Source of the DNA: Yoonia sp035117555
Lineage (GTDB): Bacteria; Pseudomonadota; Alphaproteobacteria; Rhodobacterales; Rhodobacteraceae
NCBI RefSeq assembly: GCF_035117555.1
Contig: NZ_JAYKPK010000010.1
Span: forward strand, 1-64,000
DNA length: 64,000 nt
Direction: 5' to 3'
A program made the translations under genes and the position numbers. Each line of letters begins with the position of its first letter. The stretch's first letter is position 1. The notes under the pieces were generated by a model, which worked only from the letters and a program-made list of their open reading frames with translations, did not search any database and was not told where the DNA came from. This document shows, piece by piece, positions 23,954-33,510 of the stretch.

Positions 23954-24925
23954 TCAACCGCCATCCGGCACCTCGTTCGGCAGCCGCAGGTCAGATGGCA
24001 AAGCGAGCGGCACGTCGCCCCCGGTATCGACAACCAGGTCATGCATCTTTTCAATCTGCTCTAGCGTGATCCGTACCGCCCGTTTGCCGCCCATCTGCCC
24101 CAGTTTCACGCGCGCCACGCTGCGCCCGTCGGCTGCGATCAAGCGGACCGATGTAACGCTGCAGCCCGGCAAGGGCAGCACCTGCCCCACTTTCAGCGCC
24201 TGCGCCTGTCCCAAGGGCAGGGTGAATCTGTGCAACCGCGCCGTCAGGCTGGCAGGTGCATCCTGCACGACCGCGGCAAAGGCGGTATGCCAATCCGCAG
24301 ATGTGGTGACCGGCATGACCGGATCGGCGGGCTGCGCGAGCAATGGCAGCGCCAGCAGCACCGCCCCCTGCCGGTCGTCTGCCCCCAGACCGACATTCAT
24401 ATGCAACAGGCGGTAGTCACCGTCGCGCAGCTGCAATCCCGCAACGCGGCTGTCTGCCAGCCTGTCACCTGGGGCGAGATCATCGACCCAGTCTTCAAAT
24501 CGCGTCCCGCTGACGGCGGCAGGCAAAGAGGCTAGAAAAGCCGCCAACAATGGATCGCAAAGCGCCTTGTCCGTGCCGGTGGCAGGACGGTTGTCAGCAG
24601 CCTGATCATTGAGCCGCCCCATGGTCTGCATTTCCACTATGGCCGCGCGCAGTTGCATATCCAGCGCCACAAACCCGGCCAACGTGCCATGCCGGTGCAG
24701 GCCGACCAGCATCAGCCCGGCGTCAAGCTGCGCCAGCAGGTCATCAAGCCTGCCGGAGTCTTCACCGATGCTGACCACATCCAGCGCCAGCCCGACAGCA
24801 TCATTGGCCGCCTTGACCAGCGCCAGCCGCATGGCACGCGACGTCGTCAGCGGGGTGGCAGGCGCGGCGTCACCGGCCTGCCCCGCCATCCGGCGCAGAA
24901 TGGAGATGTGAGAGCTTTGTGTCAT
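23954..24925 (-). CDS. FliM/FliN C-terminal (SpoA) domain protein
   Basis: 323 residues. The last 80 residues (HRFTLPLGQAQALKVGQVLPLPGC ... VARVKLGQMGGKRAVRITL) are a SpoA domain as in FliM/FliN C-ring proteins; the N-terminal 240 residues show a weak FliM-like middle. No other flagellar gene is in the window, so it may serve a distant flagellar cluster. Convergent with the PhzF gene. Confidence 0.8.
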   Translation of the reverse strand: MTQSSHISILRRMAGQAGDAAPATPLTTSRAMRLALVKAANDAVGLALDVVSIGEDSGRLDDLLAQLDAGLMLVGLHRHGTLAGFVALDMQLRAAIVEMQTMGRLNDQAADNRPATGTDKALCDPLLAAFLASLPAAVSGTRFEDWVDDLAPGDRLADSRVAGLQLRDGDYRLLHMNVGLGADDRQGAVLLALPLLAQPADPVMPVTTSADWHTAFAAVVQDAPASLTARLHRFTLPLGQAQALKVGQVLPLPGCSVTSVRLIAADGRSVARVKLGQMGGKRAVRITLEQIEKMHDLVVDTGGDVPLALPSDLRLPNEVPDGG

Positions 24926-24976
24926 CCGCCTGCCGTGGGTTTGAGCGACCTTACCGCAGCAGAGGTTACTTTTTCC

Positions 24977-27649
24977 CTAAACAGCCAGTGGCAAAGTCAC
25001 CCGGAACGCGGTGCCGGATGTGCCGGGCAGATAGGTGATATCACCACCCAGCCGGTGCATGATCTCACGGCAGATCGCAAGGCCAAGGCCTGCGCCACCG
25101 GCCTTTGATTCGTCGGCGAGGCGCGAGAATTTCTCAAAGATCAGATCCTGATTCTGCGCCGCGATCCCGATGCCATTATCCAGAAAATCGATCCGGTGCT
25201 GGCCTTTGGCGCTGCTAACGCGGATCGTCAGTTCGGGCTGTTTAGCATCGCAATATTTTGCGGCGTTGGAAATCAGGTTGATAAAGACCTGCACCAGCCG
25301 GTCCAGATCGGTGGTGATGTCGATATCCTCTGCTGCCGGGTCGCGCCGCAGATGTAGGTTGCGCCCTTGCAGACCGGCGGCTGACACAGCCCGGTCGAGC
25401 AAGGCCGGCAAACGCCCGGTCTGCGGCCGCAGCACGACCTGCCCGTTTTCCAGCACCGACAGGTCCAGCAGATCATCCAGCAGGCGCGACAGGCGGATAG
25501 ATTCCTCCAGGATAATCCCGGCATAGCGGCTGTGATCTGCAGCTGACATATCGGCATCGCGCAGGATTTCAGAAAACGACCGTATCGAGGTCATCGGCGT
25601 GCGCAATTCATGGCTGATCTGGCTTAGAAACGCATCTTTCTGGATGGAAATCGCCGTCAGCTTGGCATTGGCCTCGCGCAGGGCGCGGGCTGTCGCCTCT
25701 TGTTCGGCTGATTTCGCCTCTAACCTATTGGAATATTCAAGGATCTGCGCGGCCTCATCCGCCACGGCGATCAGGTCCTCGACCGAGACACCGCTGCCGC
25801 CGGTCAATTGCCCGATCATCGCATGCGCGGTGGCGGCACCGACAGAGCCTGCCAGGTCACGTTCCAGCCGGGCGATGAAATCCGGCGTCGCCTCGGGCAA
25901 TTGGCCGGGCTTGCCTTGCTGGATCGCTTCGCGGGCGAAGATGCGCTGCGCCTCGGTGCTGCCGATGATGCGCTGGGACATCAGCAACAGATCCTCGGCA
26001 TCGGCGACGGATCGCGACCATGTTCGCGCGCCGGTGGAATGGTCAAAGACATTGACAAATTGCGCGCCTTGCAACCGTTCGAGCGGCGTCGGAAAGGTCA
26101 CCAGCGACACACCCACTAAGGCACCGGTGTTGAGCAGCATCGACCACAGGATACCATGCACCAAAGGGTCAAGCCCGGTGATGCCGAACAAGGCCTGCGG
26201 CCGGAGCCATGCGATGCCGAAAGGCCCGGCATCCATCACCCCCTGCGGGATCACGGCACCGGGGCCGAAACTGGGCAGGAACATCGCCCAGAGCCAGACC
26301 AGAAGCCCGGTCAGCAAAGCTGCCGCCGCACCGGGCCGGGTCGCGCCGCGCCAGAAGATCCCACCGACTAGCGCGGGCAGGACCTGCACCGACCCCGCGA
26401 AAGAGATCAGACCGATGGCCGCCAGCGCCGTGCCGCCGCCCGACAGGCGGTAATAGACAAAGCCCAAGGCCAGCACGCCTGCAATCGACAGCCGCCGCGC
26501 CAAAAGCGTGATCTGGCGGACGTCCCCCGACATTGCCCCCTGGCTGTCATCGCGCATCGCCAGCCACAAAGGCACCACGATATGGTTCGACACCATCGTC
26601 GCCAGCGCAATTGCCGCGACGATCACCATGGATGTGGCGGATGAAAATCCACCCAGAAAGGCCAGCATTGCCAGACCATTAGCGCCCTGACTTAATGGAA
26701 GTGTCAGCACAAACAGATCGGGGTTGCTGCCTGCCGGCATCAGTTCCAGCCCGATCACGGCGATCGGCACGACAAACAGGCTCATCGCGAAAAGATAGGC
26801 GGGAAAGGCCCAGCTCGCCAAGCGCAGATGGCCTTCGTCATCGTTTTCCACCACCATGACCTGAAACATCCGTGGCAGGCAGATGAAAGCTGCACTGGAC
26901 ACAAAGATCAGCCCGACCCAACGCCCAGCATCCTGATCCCAGAGATCCAAATCGGCGGCATCGATTGTCGCCATCATCTGGGATGGACCGCCGCCCAAGC
27001 CCCAGACGACGAAGATCCCGACGGCAAGAAGGGCGATCAGTTTGACGACAGCCTCGACCGCGATGGCCATGACGATGCCGTGGTGGCGCTCATTGGCATC
27101 CAGATTGCGGGTGCCGAACAGGATGGTAAAAACCGCGAGACCGCCTGCGAACCACATCGCGGCGCGCGCGAAATCACTGTCGGTCCAGATCGCCCCTTCG
27201 GCCTCGGCAAAGACCGCGAGCGACAGAGTGACCGACTGGATTTGCAGCGCGATATAGGGGGTGGCGGCGATGACGGCGATCAGCGTCACAATCACACCCA
27301 AACGGCGCGATTTGCCGAAGCGGGATGAAATCAGATCGGCAATCGAGGTGATCCTTTGCGCCCGCCCGATCCGCACCAGACGCCGTAACAGCCACCACCA
27401 GCCGACCATGACCAAAGTCGGCCCCAGATAGATCGTCACGAATTCCAGCCCTGATCGCGCGGCATAGCCGACCGCACCGTAAAACGTCCAGGCGGTGCAA
27501 TAGATGCTGAGCGACAGGGTGTAGATGACCGGCGACCGCAGCCAGTTGCCGCGACCTTCGGCGGCGCGTTGTTCGGCCAGAAAGGCCACAAAGAACAAGG
27601 CCGCCACATAGGTCAGCGAGACAAGGATCAGGACGTTGAACGAAACCAT
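24977..27649 (-). CDS. Sodium:solute symporter-histidine kinase fusion sensor
   Basis: 890 residues. Residues 1-500 are a sodium:solute symporter domain with about 12-13 membrane segments; a short linker and coiled coil follow, then HisKA with SHELRTP (phospho-accepting His at about 680) and HATPase (DNGIGIA, GGAGLGLAICREI). This is the layout of CbrA/CrbS-type sensors, which detect a transported small metabolite such as histidine or acetate. The ATG overlaps the stop of the upstream small membrane protein, with the response regulator before that, so the three form one unit. Confidence 0.9.
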   Translation of the reverse strand: MVSFNVLILVSLTYVAALFFVAFLAEQRAAEGRGNWLRSPVIYTLSLSIYCTAWTFYGAVGYAARSGLEFVTIYLGPTLVMVGWWWLLRRLVRIGRAQRITSIADLISSRFGKSRRLGVIVTLIAVIAATPYIALQIQSVTLSLAVFAEAEGAIWTDSDFARAAMWFAGGLAVFTILFGTRNLDANERHHGIVMAIAVEAVVKLIALLAVGIFVVWGLGGGPSQMMATIDAADLDLWDQDAGRWVGLIFVSSAAFICLPRMFQVMVVENDDEGHLRLASWAFPAYLFAMSLFVVPIAVIGLELMPAGSNPDLFVLTLPLSQGANGLAMLAFLGGFSSATSMVIVAAIALATMVSNHIVVPLWLAMRDDSQGAMSGDVRQITLLARRLSIAGVLALGFVYYRLSGGGTALAAIGLISFAGSVQVLPALVGGIFWRGATRPGAAAALLTGLLVWLWAMFLPSFGPGAVIPQGVMDAGPFGIAWLRPQALFGITGLDPLVHGILWSMLLNTGALVGVSLVTFPTPLERLQGAQFVNVFDHSTGARTWSRSVADAEDLLLMSQRIIGSTEAQRIFAREAIQQGKPGQLPEATPDFIARLERDLAGSVGAATAHAMIGQLTGGSGVSVEDLIAVADEAAQILEYSNRLEAKSAEQEATARALREANAKLTAISIQKDAFLSQISHELRTPMTSIRSFSEILRDADMSAADHSRYAGIILEESIRLSRLLDDLLDLSVLENGQVVLRPQTGRLPALLDRAVSAAGLQGRNLHLRRDPAAEDIDITTDLDRLVQVFINLISNAAKYCDAKQPELTIRVSSAKGQHRIDFLDNGIGIAAQNQDLIFEKFSRLADESKAGGAGLGLAICREIMHRLGGDITYLPGTSGTAFRVTLPLAV

Positions 27650-27918
27650 CAGCGCTGCGTGGGATCAGGTGTCGTGTCGGCATCGGGCAGGACCCGTGCC
27701 AGCACCGCCGCCAGCACGATCAGCACGACCCAGATCACAAAGATATAGGTCAAGGTGCCCGCATTCGACTGCGCCGCATCGCCGTTTGTCTGCCACAAAA
27801 GCGGGATCAGCCAGAGCACCACACCCAGCACCGGCAGGCAGCGCGCGGCATCGCCCAGCCTGCGCTGCCGGTAGTGGGCGCGTTCAAGGAAAACCGCAGG
27901 TTTGCCTTGCGGTGTCAT
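27649..27918 (-). CDS. Small two-TM protein coupled to the symporter-kinase
   Basis: 89 residues with two membrane segments (about 26-44 and 53-75) after a basic N-terminus. Its start overlaps the response regulator's stop and its stop overlaps the kinase's start, so it is translated in step with both. It resembles the small subunits (DUF4212-like) that accompany some sodium symporters, but I do not recognise the family firmly. Confidence 0.7.
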   Translation of the reverse strand: MTPQGKPAVFLERAHYRQRRLGDAARCLPVLGVVLWLIPLLWQTNGDAAQSNAGTLTYIFVIWVVLIVLAAVLARVLPDADTTPDPTQR

Positions 27919-28283
27919 GCGTCCATCATGGCGCGCACGTGTTCGCGCACTTCGGTGTTGGAAAAGGGCTTGGTCATGAAATGCGTGGCCCCCAGCCGCA
28001 GGGCCAGTTCACGGTCCTTGTCCTGCCCGCGTGCGGTCAGCATCATCACGGGAATGTCGCGGGTGGCATCGGTGCTGCGCAATTCGCGCAGAATCTCGAA
28101 CCCGCTGCGACCGGGCAGCATGACATCAAGGATGATCATATCGGGTGGCAGGGCGAGCACCTTGGCCATGGCCGTCGCGCCATCTTCGTGGGTGTGGACG
28201 GTCCAACCGTCACGCGACAGAATGAAACAGATCGCTTCGATGATGTTTGGTTCATCCTCGATCAGCAGGACACGCTTGGCCAT
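27915..28283 (-). CDS. Single-domain response regulator
   Basis: 122 residues from the ATG at 28283 after GGAGG; no output domain. The receiver has acidic DE (IEDEP), phospho-acceptor Asp in ILDVMLPG (near residue 53), Thr in MLTARGQ and Lys in TKPFS. First gene of the unit with the small membrane protein and the symporter-kinase, so it is the likely partner of that kinase. With no DNA-binding domain, its output must go through another protein. Confidence 0.9.
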   Translation of the reverse strand: MAKRVLLIEDEPNIIEAICFILSRDGWTVHTHEDGATAMAKVLALPPDMIILDVMLPGRSGFEILRELRSTDATRDIPVMMLTARGQDKDRELALRLGATHFMTKPFSNTEVREHVRAMMDA

Positions 28284-28364
28284 CCTGTTGCCTCCCAAAA
28301 TTCTGCACCGCGCTTGGCGCGCGGGCTCCCCTTGGCGCGACTATCCTCCTTTCATTCCAAGGTG

Positions 28365-29672
28365 TCAAAGCGTGGTTGCGTCGGGACTTAACCCGACGAT
28401 GGCCGGTTCACGGCGGCTGGCGCAAGCGGCGCGCGGACAGATCCGACAAGAGACGCCGACAGGGATGGCGGGCGTTGTGCTGTCAGCGGGGCCGGGCAGC
28501 ACCAGCATATAGCTGCGCAGAACCGGCGGCATGTCGAACTGGTGCTGGGTGATCGGCAAAGCGATCGCATAGCACAGCAGCGGGGCTGCGGCAGGGCCGG
28601 GCAGGACTGCCATGGCGCGTAGCGGCTGGCTGGGGCGGCTCAATGCCGTGAACAAAGGCCAGAGAGGACAGGCCCCACCAGTGGCCTGCATCGCAAAGCC
28701 CGGCACGGGTTTGAGATACATCAGCACGCCTGCGGCATCACAGACCGCCAGCCCCATCAGCGGATGACCCCCGTCAGGCGGCAGGCAGGGCAGACGGCGC
28801 AGAATTGTGGCAAAATCGACCCCGAAACGTGCGCAAAGTTTCGCGGGATCATAATCCAGTTCCTGGCAGGCCTGCACGAATGGCCCCATCGGCAAGGCGC
28901 GGGCATCATCGGCATATTGCTTGCCGATCCCGCCCAGCAAGGCCGCCGCTGCCCCCTTCAGCCCCGAGGCTGTGACCATGGCGCGGACATCGGCACCGGG
29001 CTGTTCAAGGCTGGCCAGATGATGGCCGTTCTGCGCCAGATAAGCATCAACCTGCCCCATCGGGGTTTCGGGCGATTGGCTGGCGTCATCGGGGGCTTCC
29101 AGATAGGCAATCAACGCCTCGCTGCTTTTGCCAAGGCGCAGGCTGTCATTATGGATATTTTCGTGAAACCGGCGCTGCCAATCGGCGTCGATCTGTTCCT
29201 GACTGACCAGAATCGCCGCTGTCGACCGGATCGCGGTCACGGCGGAAATCACATCATGCAGCGCGGTCGCCAGAAACGGGTCATGCGCCATCCGGTCCGA
29301 CAGCGCGCGCAGCCGTTCATCCAACACGGCGATCCGGCGCGCCTGCGTGGTGATCAAAGCGCTCCACCCCGGATAGCGGGTGGCAAGGTCATCGGCGCGG
29401 GTGATTTCAGCCTTCTCACCGATCAGGCTGGCCGCAGCGCGCAGCTGGTCGATCAGGTGGCTATCGGCACCATCAGACAGGGTCGCAGCCTCCATCCCCA
29501 ATTCGCGCGCCAAAGCGGCCAGCAATTTGCCCCCGATCCGGCGGCGATTATGTTCGATCAGGTTCAGATAGGACGGCGAAATCCCGACAGCAGCCGCCAG
29601 ACTGGCCTGTCGCAACCCCAGATCGACCCGCTTTTCACGAATGCGGGTGCCGGTCATTGGCGGAATATTCAT
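28365..29672 (-). CDS. XRE-family short-chain acyl-CoA regulator (ScfR/RamB-type)
   Basis: 435 residues from the ATG at 29672 (AAAGGA upstream). An N-terminal HTH (RIREKRVDLGLRQASLAAAVGISPSYLNLIEHNRRRI) is followed by a long effector region and a C-terminal GVSCRICPRAACASRREP motif, the cysteine-rich end seen in RamB/PrpC-operon regulators that respond to short acyl-CoAs. It is next to a symporter-kinase whose relatives sense acetate or similar acids, but on a separate transcript. The target genes are not in sight. Confidence 0.85.
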   Translation of the reverse strand: MNIPPMTGTRIREKRVDLGLRQASLAAAVGISPSYLNLIEHNRRRIGGKLLAALARELGMEAATLSDGADSHLIDQLRAAASLIGEKAEITRADDLATRYPGWSALITTQARRIAVLDERLRALSDRMAHDPFLATALHDVISAVTAIRSTAAILVSQEQIDADWQRRFHENIHNDSLRLGKSSEALIAYLEAPDDASQSPETPMGQVDAYLAQNGHHLASLEQPGADVRAMVTASGLKGAAAALLGGIGKQYADDARALPMGPFVQACQELDYDPAKLCARFGVDFATILRRLPCLPPDGGHPLMGLAVCDAAGVLMYLKPVPGFAMQATGGACPLWPLFTALSRPSQPLRAMAVLPGPAAAPLLCYAIALPITQHQFDMPPVLRSYMLVLPGPADSTTPAIPVGVSCRICPRAACASRREPAIVGLSPDATTL

Positions 29673-29908
29673 CTGATCCTTTCGCGGCTTGGCCTTGCGC
29701 AATGTGACGATGACAGCGGTGTTTGACAAGATTGACAGGCCATCTGTCACAGCTTTGACACCCGCCGAAGCCGGCAAAGCTGACGTAAGGTTGCGCATTT
29801 TGCGCCGCTGCCGCTTCCCACCTTGGCCCGGTTAGCCTATAAGCGCGATGGAAATAGTGCACCCGTGTTTTGCGGGCAACAAACGATGGGCAATAGGCCG
29901 AGGATCAA

Positions 29909-30394
29909 ATGAGCAACAAAACCTCTCATGACAGCGATGTCAGCTTTATTCAGGCATTGGCAGAACTGCTGCGGCAGAACGATCTGACCGAATTGCAGGT
30001 CAAGCGGGATTATGGCGAAAACGACAGCCTGAACGTGCGGGTAAGCCGCCAGACGCAGATGATGGTGCAGCAGGCCAGCCCCGCCGCACCCATGGCCGCA
30101 GCGGCCCCTGCCGCCGCCGCTGCGCCTGCTGTCAGCGTCGATACCGATCCGGCGAGCTTGCCGGGTGTCGTGGCCTCGCCCATGGTCGGCACGGTCTATA
30201 TGTCGCCCGAACCCTCTGCCCCCGCCTTTGTCAGCGTCGGCCAAGCCGTGCGCGAAGGCGACACGATCCTGATCATCGAAGCGATGAAAACGATGAACCA
30301 TATTCCCGCCCCGCGCGCAGGCACGATCAAGCGCATTCTGGTCGAAGATGGCGCACCGGTCGAATTCGGCGCGCCGCTTGTGATCATCGAATAG
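29909..30394 (+). CDS. accB: Biotin carboxyl carrier protein of acetyl-CoA carboxylase
   Basis: 161 residues; GAGG precedes the ATG. A helical N-terminal part, an alanine/proline-rich linker (about 57-75) and the biotinyl domain with EAMKTMN, where Lys127 takes biotin. Forms the carrier of acetyl-CoA carboxylase (malonyl-CoA for fatty acid synthesis). Followed by accC after eight bases. Divergent from the ScfR-type regulator. Confidence 0.95.
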   Translation: MSNKTSHDSDVSFIQALAELLRQNDLTELQVKRDYGENDSLNVRVSRQTQMMVQQASPAAPMAAAAPAAAAAPAVSVDTDPASLPGVVASPMVGTVYMSPEPSAPAFVSVGQAVREGDTILIIEAMKTMNHIPAPRAGTIKRILVEDGAPVEFGAPLVIIE

Positions 30395-30402
30395 GCCACA
30401 AT

Positions 30403-31752
30403 ATGTTTGATAAAATCCTGATTGCGAACCGGGGCGAAATTGCCCTGCGTGTCGTGCGCGCCTGCCGTGAAATGGGTGTCAAATCCGTCGCGGTCCATTC
30501 CACCGCCGACAGCGATGCGATGCATGTGCGCATGGCGGATGAGGCGATCTGTATCGGCCCCCCGGCATCGGCGCAAAGCTATCTGTCGTTTCCGGCGATC
30601 ATCTCCGCCTGTGAAATCAGCGGCGCGCAGGCGATCCACCCCGGATATGGGTTTCTGTCGGAAAACGCGGCCTTCGTGCAGGCGGTTGAAGATCACGGCC
30701 TGACATTCATCGGCCCCACCGCCGAACATATCCGCATCATGGGCGACAAGATCAGCGCCAAGGAAACCATGAAAGCCTTGGGCGTGCCTTGCGTGCCGGG
30801 CTCTGACGGCGGCGTGCCGACGTTGAAAGACGCGCAGCGCGTGGGTGAAGAGGTCGGTTATCCCGTCATCATAAAAGCCACCGCAGGTGGCGGCGGGCGC
30901 GGCATGAAAGTCGCGCTGACGGCGGATGACATGGAAAAGGCGTTCCATTCCGCCCGGGCCGAGGCGAAATCAAACTTCGGCAATGACGAAGTCTATATCG
31001 AGAAATACCTGACCACGCCGCGCCATATCGAAATTCAGGTTTTTGGCGATGGCAAAGGCAATGCAGTGCATCTGGGCGAGCGTGATTGTTCGCTGCAACG
31101 CCGCCACCAGAAAGTGTTTGAAGAGGCCCCCGGCCCCGTCATCACCCCCGAATTGCGCGCGCGGATCGGCAAGGTCTGCGCCGATGCGGTCGCCGCGATC
31201 AATTACATCGGTGCGGGGACCATCGAATTCCTGTTCGAGAATGACGAGTTTTTCTTCATCGAGATGAACACCCGTCTGCAGGTCGAACATCCGGTGACAG
31301 AGGCGATCTTTGGCGTCGATCTGGTGCGCGAACAATTGCGCGTGGCCTCTGGCCTGCCGATGTCCTTCACGCAGGATGATCTGAAGATCAACGGTCATGC
31401 GATCGAGGTGCGGATCAACGCCGAAAAATTGCCCAATTTCGCGCCCTGCCCCGGCACGATCACGCAATATCATGCGCCGGGTGGTCTGGGCGTGCGGATG
31501 GATAGCGCGCTTTACGATGGCTACCGCATCCCGCCCTATTACGACAGCCTGATCGGCAAGCTGATCGTGCATGGCCGCGACCGGCCAGAGGCGCTCGCCC
31601 GGCTCGCGCGCGCTTTGGGTGAATTGATCGTCGATGGTGTCGATACGACCATTCCATTGTTCCACGCGCTGCTGGCGGACCCTGCGGTGCAATCAGGCGA
31701 TTACAATATCCACTGGCTGGAACATTGGCTGGAGCAGAACCTATCCAAATAA
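30403..31752 (+). CDS. accC: Biotin carboxylase of acetyl-CoA carboxylase
   Basis: 449 residues, normal length. Starts MFDKILIANRGEIALRVVRAC; ATP-grasp glycine loop KATAGGGGRGMK, ERDCSLQRRHQK and EMNTRLQVEHPVTE are the classic biotin carboxylase motifs. Carboxylates the biotin on AccB with ATP and bicarbonate. Operon with accB. Confidence 0.97.
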   Translation: MFDKILIANRGEIALRVVRACREMGVKSVAVHSTADSDAMHVRMADEAICIGPPASAQSYLSFPAIISACEISGAQAIHPGYGFLSENAAFVQAVEDHGLTFIGPTAEHIRIMGDKISAKETMKALGVPCVPGSDGGVPTLKDAQRVGEEVGYPVIIKATAGGGGRGMKVALTADDMEKAFHSARAEAKSNFGNDEVYIEKYLTTPRHIEIQVFGDGKGNAVHLGERDCSLQRRHQKVFEEAPGPVITPELRARIGKVCADAVAAINYIGAGTIEFLFENDEFFFIEMNTRLQVEHPVTEAIFGVDLVREQLRVASGLPMSFTQDDLKINGHAIEVRINAEKLPNFAPCPGTITQYHAPGGLGVRMDSALYDGYRIPPYYDSLIGKLIVHGRDRPEALARLARALGELIVDGVDTTIPLFHALLADPAVQSGDYNIHWLEHWLEQNLSK

Positions 31753-32469
31753 TCAGCCCGCGCGCGGCCGCAAAGCACAGGTCGCGCGCTTTTTCCCCTG
31801 CCCCTGCGGGCGGAAGTAATCCTGCACGCCGCGGCGTTTGTTGTCCGGCAAGCTGGCCCAGTCGGACCAGATCAGATTGTAATCCAGTGCCTCGGCCATC
31901 AGCTCCATCGCGGCAAAGCTGGGAATCGCCACCAGAGCCATCTGCTGACCGTCAGATTGCGCGATTGCATTCATCGGATTGTCGCTGCGTTCAGTATCCA
32001 GCACGAGGACAGGTTTCGGGCGCTGCGAAAATTCCCCGTCGATGATGATCAGCCGGGGCCCCAGTTTCCGGATCAGGCGCAGCAGCCGGAACTGATCCAT
32101 GATATGGTAAAACAGACCGAAAATGGCGACGATGTCATAGGTTTCACCGGCAGCCACCGCCTTTTCCAGCCCCTCGAAAACATCATCCACCCGCAATGTG
32201 ACACGGGCCCGCAACGCAGCATCAGGATAGGCGGTGAAACCTGCCACAGCATCTGCCCGCGCCTCGATCCCCACCACCTCCGCCGCACCTGCCCCGGCAA
32301 AGGCATAGGCCCAGCGGCCATCATGCGCACCCAGATCCAGCACCCGCGCATCGGTGATATCCTTGGCGAAATCCTTGATCAGGAAATCATGCCGCCGGTT
32401 CATCCGTGGCCCGGCCTGCGCGCGGTCCTGATAGGCGCGCATCCCTTGCAGAAAATCAAAAAAACCCAT
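31753..32469 (-). CDS. SAM-dependent methyltransferase (class I)
   Basis: 238 residues from the ATG at 32469 (a GTG three bases upstream is possible). RVLDLGAHDGRWAYAFA is the SAM-binding motif I, VVGIEAR the acidic loop, and YDIVAIFGLFYHIMD motif IV-V. The substrate is not evident. It abuts the accC stop convergently. Confidence 0.85.
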   Translation of the reverse strand: MGFFDFLQGMRAYQDRAQAGPRMNRRHDFLIKDFAKDITDARVLDLGAHDGRWAYAFAGAGAAEVVGIEARADAVAGFTAYPDAALRARVTLRVDDVFEGLEKAVAAGETYDIVAIFGLFYHIMDQFRLLRLIRKLGPRLIIIDGEFSQRPKPVLVLDTERSDNPMNAIAQSDGQQMALVAIPSFAAMELMAEALDYNLIWSDWASLPDNKRRGVQDYFRPQGQGKKRATCALRPRAG

Positions 32470-32550
32470 CACTCATCCTTTTCATTGGCAGCTTGTGCCA
32501 AAACACCCTAGTCACGCAGGATATCTGCACCGTAAGCCAAGGAAAGCCCT

Positions 32551-33183
32551 GTGACAGCGCTGACGCCCGATATGTTGCTGTTTGCCTACAGACAGGGCGT
32601 GTTCCCGATGTCCGAAAGCCGCGATGACCCCGAAATCTTCTGGGTTGATCCAAAGCTGCGCGGGATCATTCCGCTGGATGGCTTTCGCATCAGCCGGTCT
32701 TTGGCGCGCAAACTGCGGCGCGAACAATTCAGCGTCACCTTTGATACGGCCTTTGAAGATGTGCTGCATGGCTGTGCGGACCGGGAGGAGACATGGATCA
32801 ACCCGACGATCCATGCGCTTTATCTGGCACTGCATTATCAGGGCAATGCGCATTCGGTTGAAATCTGGCAGGATAACAGGTTGGTCGGCGGGGTTTACGG
32901 CATCCGGATCGGCGCTGCGTTCTTTGGCGAAAGCATGTTCAGCCGCGCGACAGATGCCTCCAAAATCGCTCTTGCCTATCTGGTCGACCGGCTGCGCGCG
33001 GGCGGGTTCACCTTGTTTGACACGCAATTCCTCACGCCACATCTGGCCAGCCTTGGCGGTGTCGAAATCACCCGCACGCGCTATCACCAGTTGTTGCAAG
33101 CGGCCCTGCCCCGGCCTGCGTCATTTGCAGGTACGGTGCCATCCGGCGATCAGGTCGTGCAGCGCAATACCCAGACATCATAG
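32551..33183 (+). CDS. aat: Leucyl/phenylalanyl-tRNA-protein transferase
   Basis: 210 residues from a GTG preceded by AAGGAAA. MLLFAYRQGVFPMSE, FWVDPKLRGIIPLDGF, TWINPTIHALYLALH and GGVYGIRIGAAFFGESMFS are the Aat motifs. Adds Leu or Phe to N-terminal Lys/Arg of proteins so that ClpS/ClpAP degrade them. In Rhodobacteraceae it follows accBC, as here. Its 3' end overlaps the convergent DUF2155 gene by 34 bases. Confidence 0.95.
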   Translation: MTALTPDMLLFAYRQGVFPMSESRDDPEIFWVDPKLRGIIPLDGFRISRSLARKLRREQFSVTFDTAFEDVLHGCADREETWINPTIHALYLALHYQGNAHSVEIWQDNRLVGGVYGIRIGAAFFGESMFSRATDASKIALAYLVDRLRAGGFTLFDTQFLTPHLASLGGVEITRTRYHQLLQAALPRPASFAGTVPSGDQVVQRNTQTS

Positions 33184-33503
33184 CGTGGATGATCCAGCGC
33201 ATTCAACGCCGGGGATGACGCCAGCATCCAGCCGGAAAAGATCGGCGTCACGCTTTCGCGGAAATGGATCAGCAGGCTGGCATAGGCCTCACCGGCAAGA
33301 TTTTCCGCCGGATAGCGGCAATCGGTCAAAGTGATCGACAAGGCGCCGACATTCTCTGACTGACCAGAGTTCATGGTCAGATCGGTGACCGCGCCGGTCA
33401 ACCGGTCCAGCAAACGGATCTCGGCCCCCGACCCGGACATCACCTGTTGCGCGGCCAAAGGGGCCGCGATCAGCAAGGCGATCAGACAGGCAGTCAGGCG
33501 CAT
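33150..33503 (-). CDS. DUF2155 periplasmic protein
   Basis: 117 residues from the ATG at 33503; a signal peptide ends near ALA/AAQ (residue 19). The DUF2155 pattern is present: AEIRLLDRLTGAVTDLTMNSGQSENVGALSITLTDCRYP and, later, IFSGWMLASSPALNALDHPRYDVWVLRC. Usually found next to the NDUFA12-like gene and aat, as here. Function unknown; two cysteines may pair. Confidence 0.88.
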   Translation of the reverse strand: MRLTACLIALLIAAPLAAQQVMSGSGAEIRLLDRLTGAVTDLTMNSGQSENVGALSITLTDCRYPAENLAGEAYASLLIHFRESVTPIFSGWMLASSPALNALDHPRYDVWVLRCTT

Positions 33504-33510
33504 CACGATC

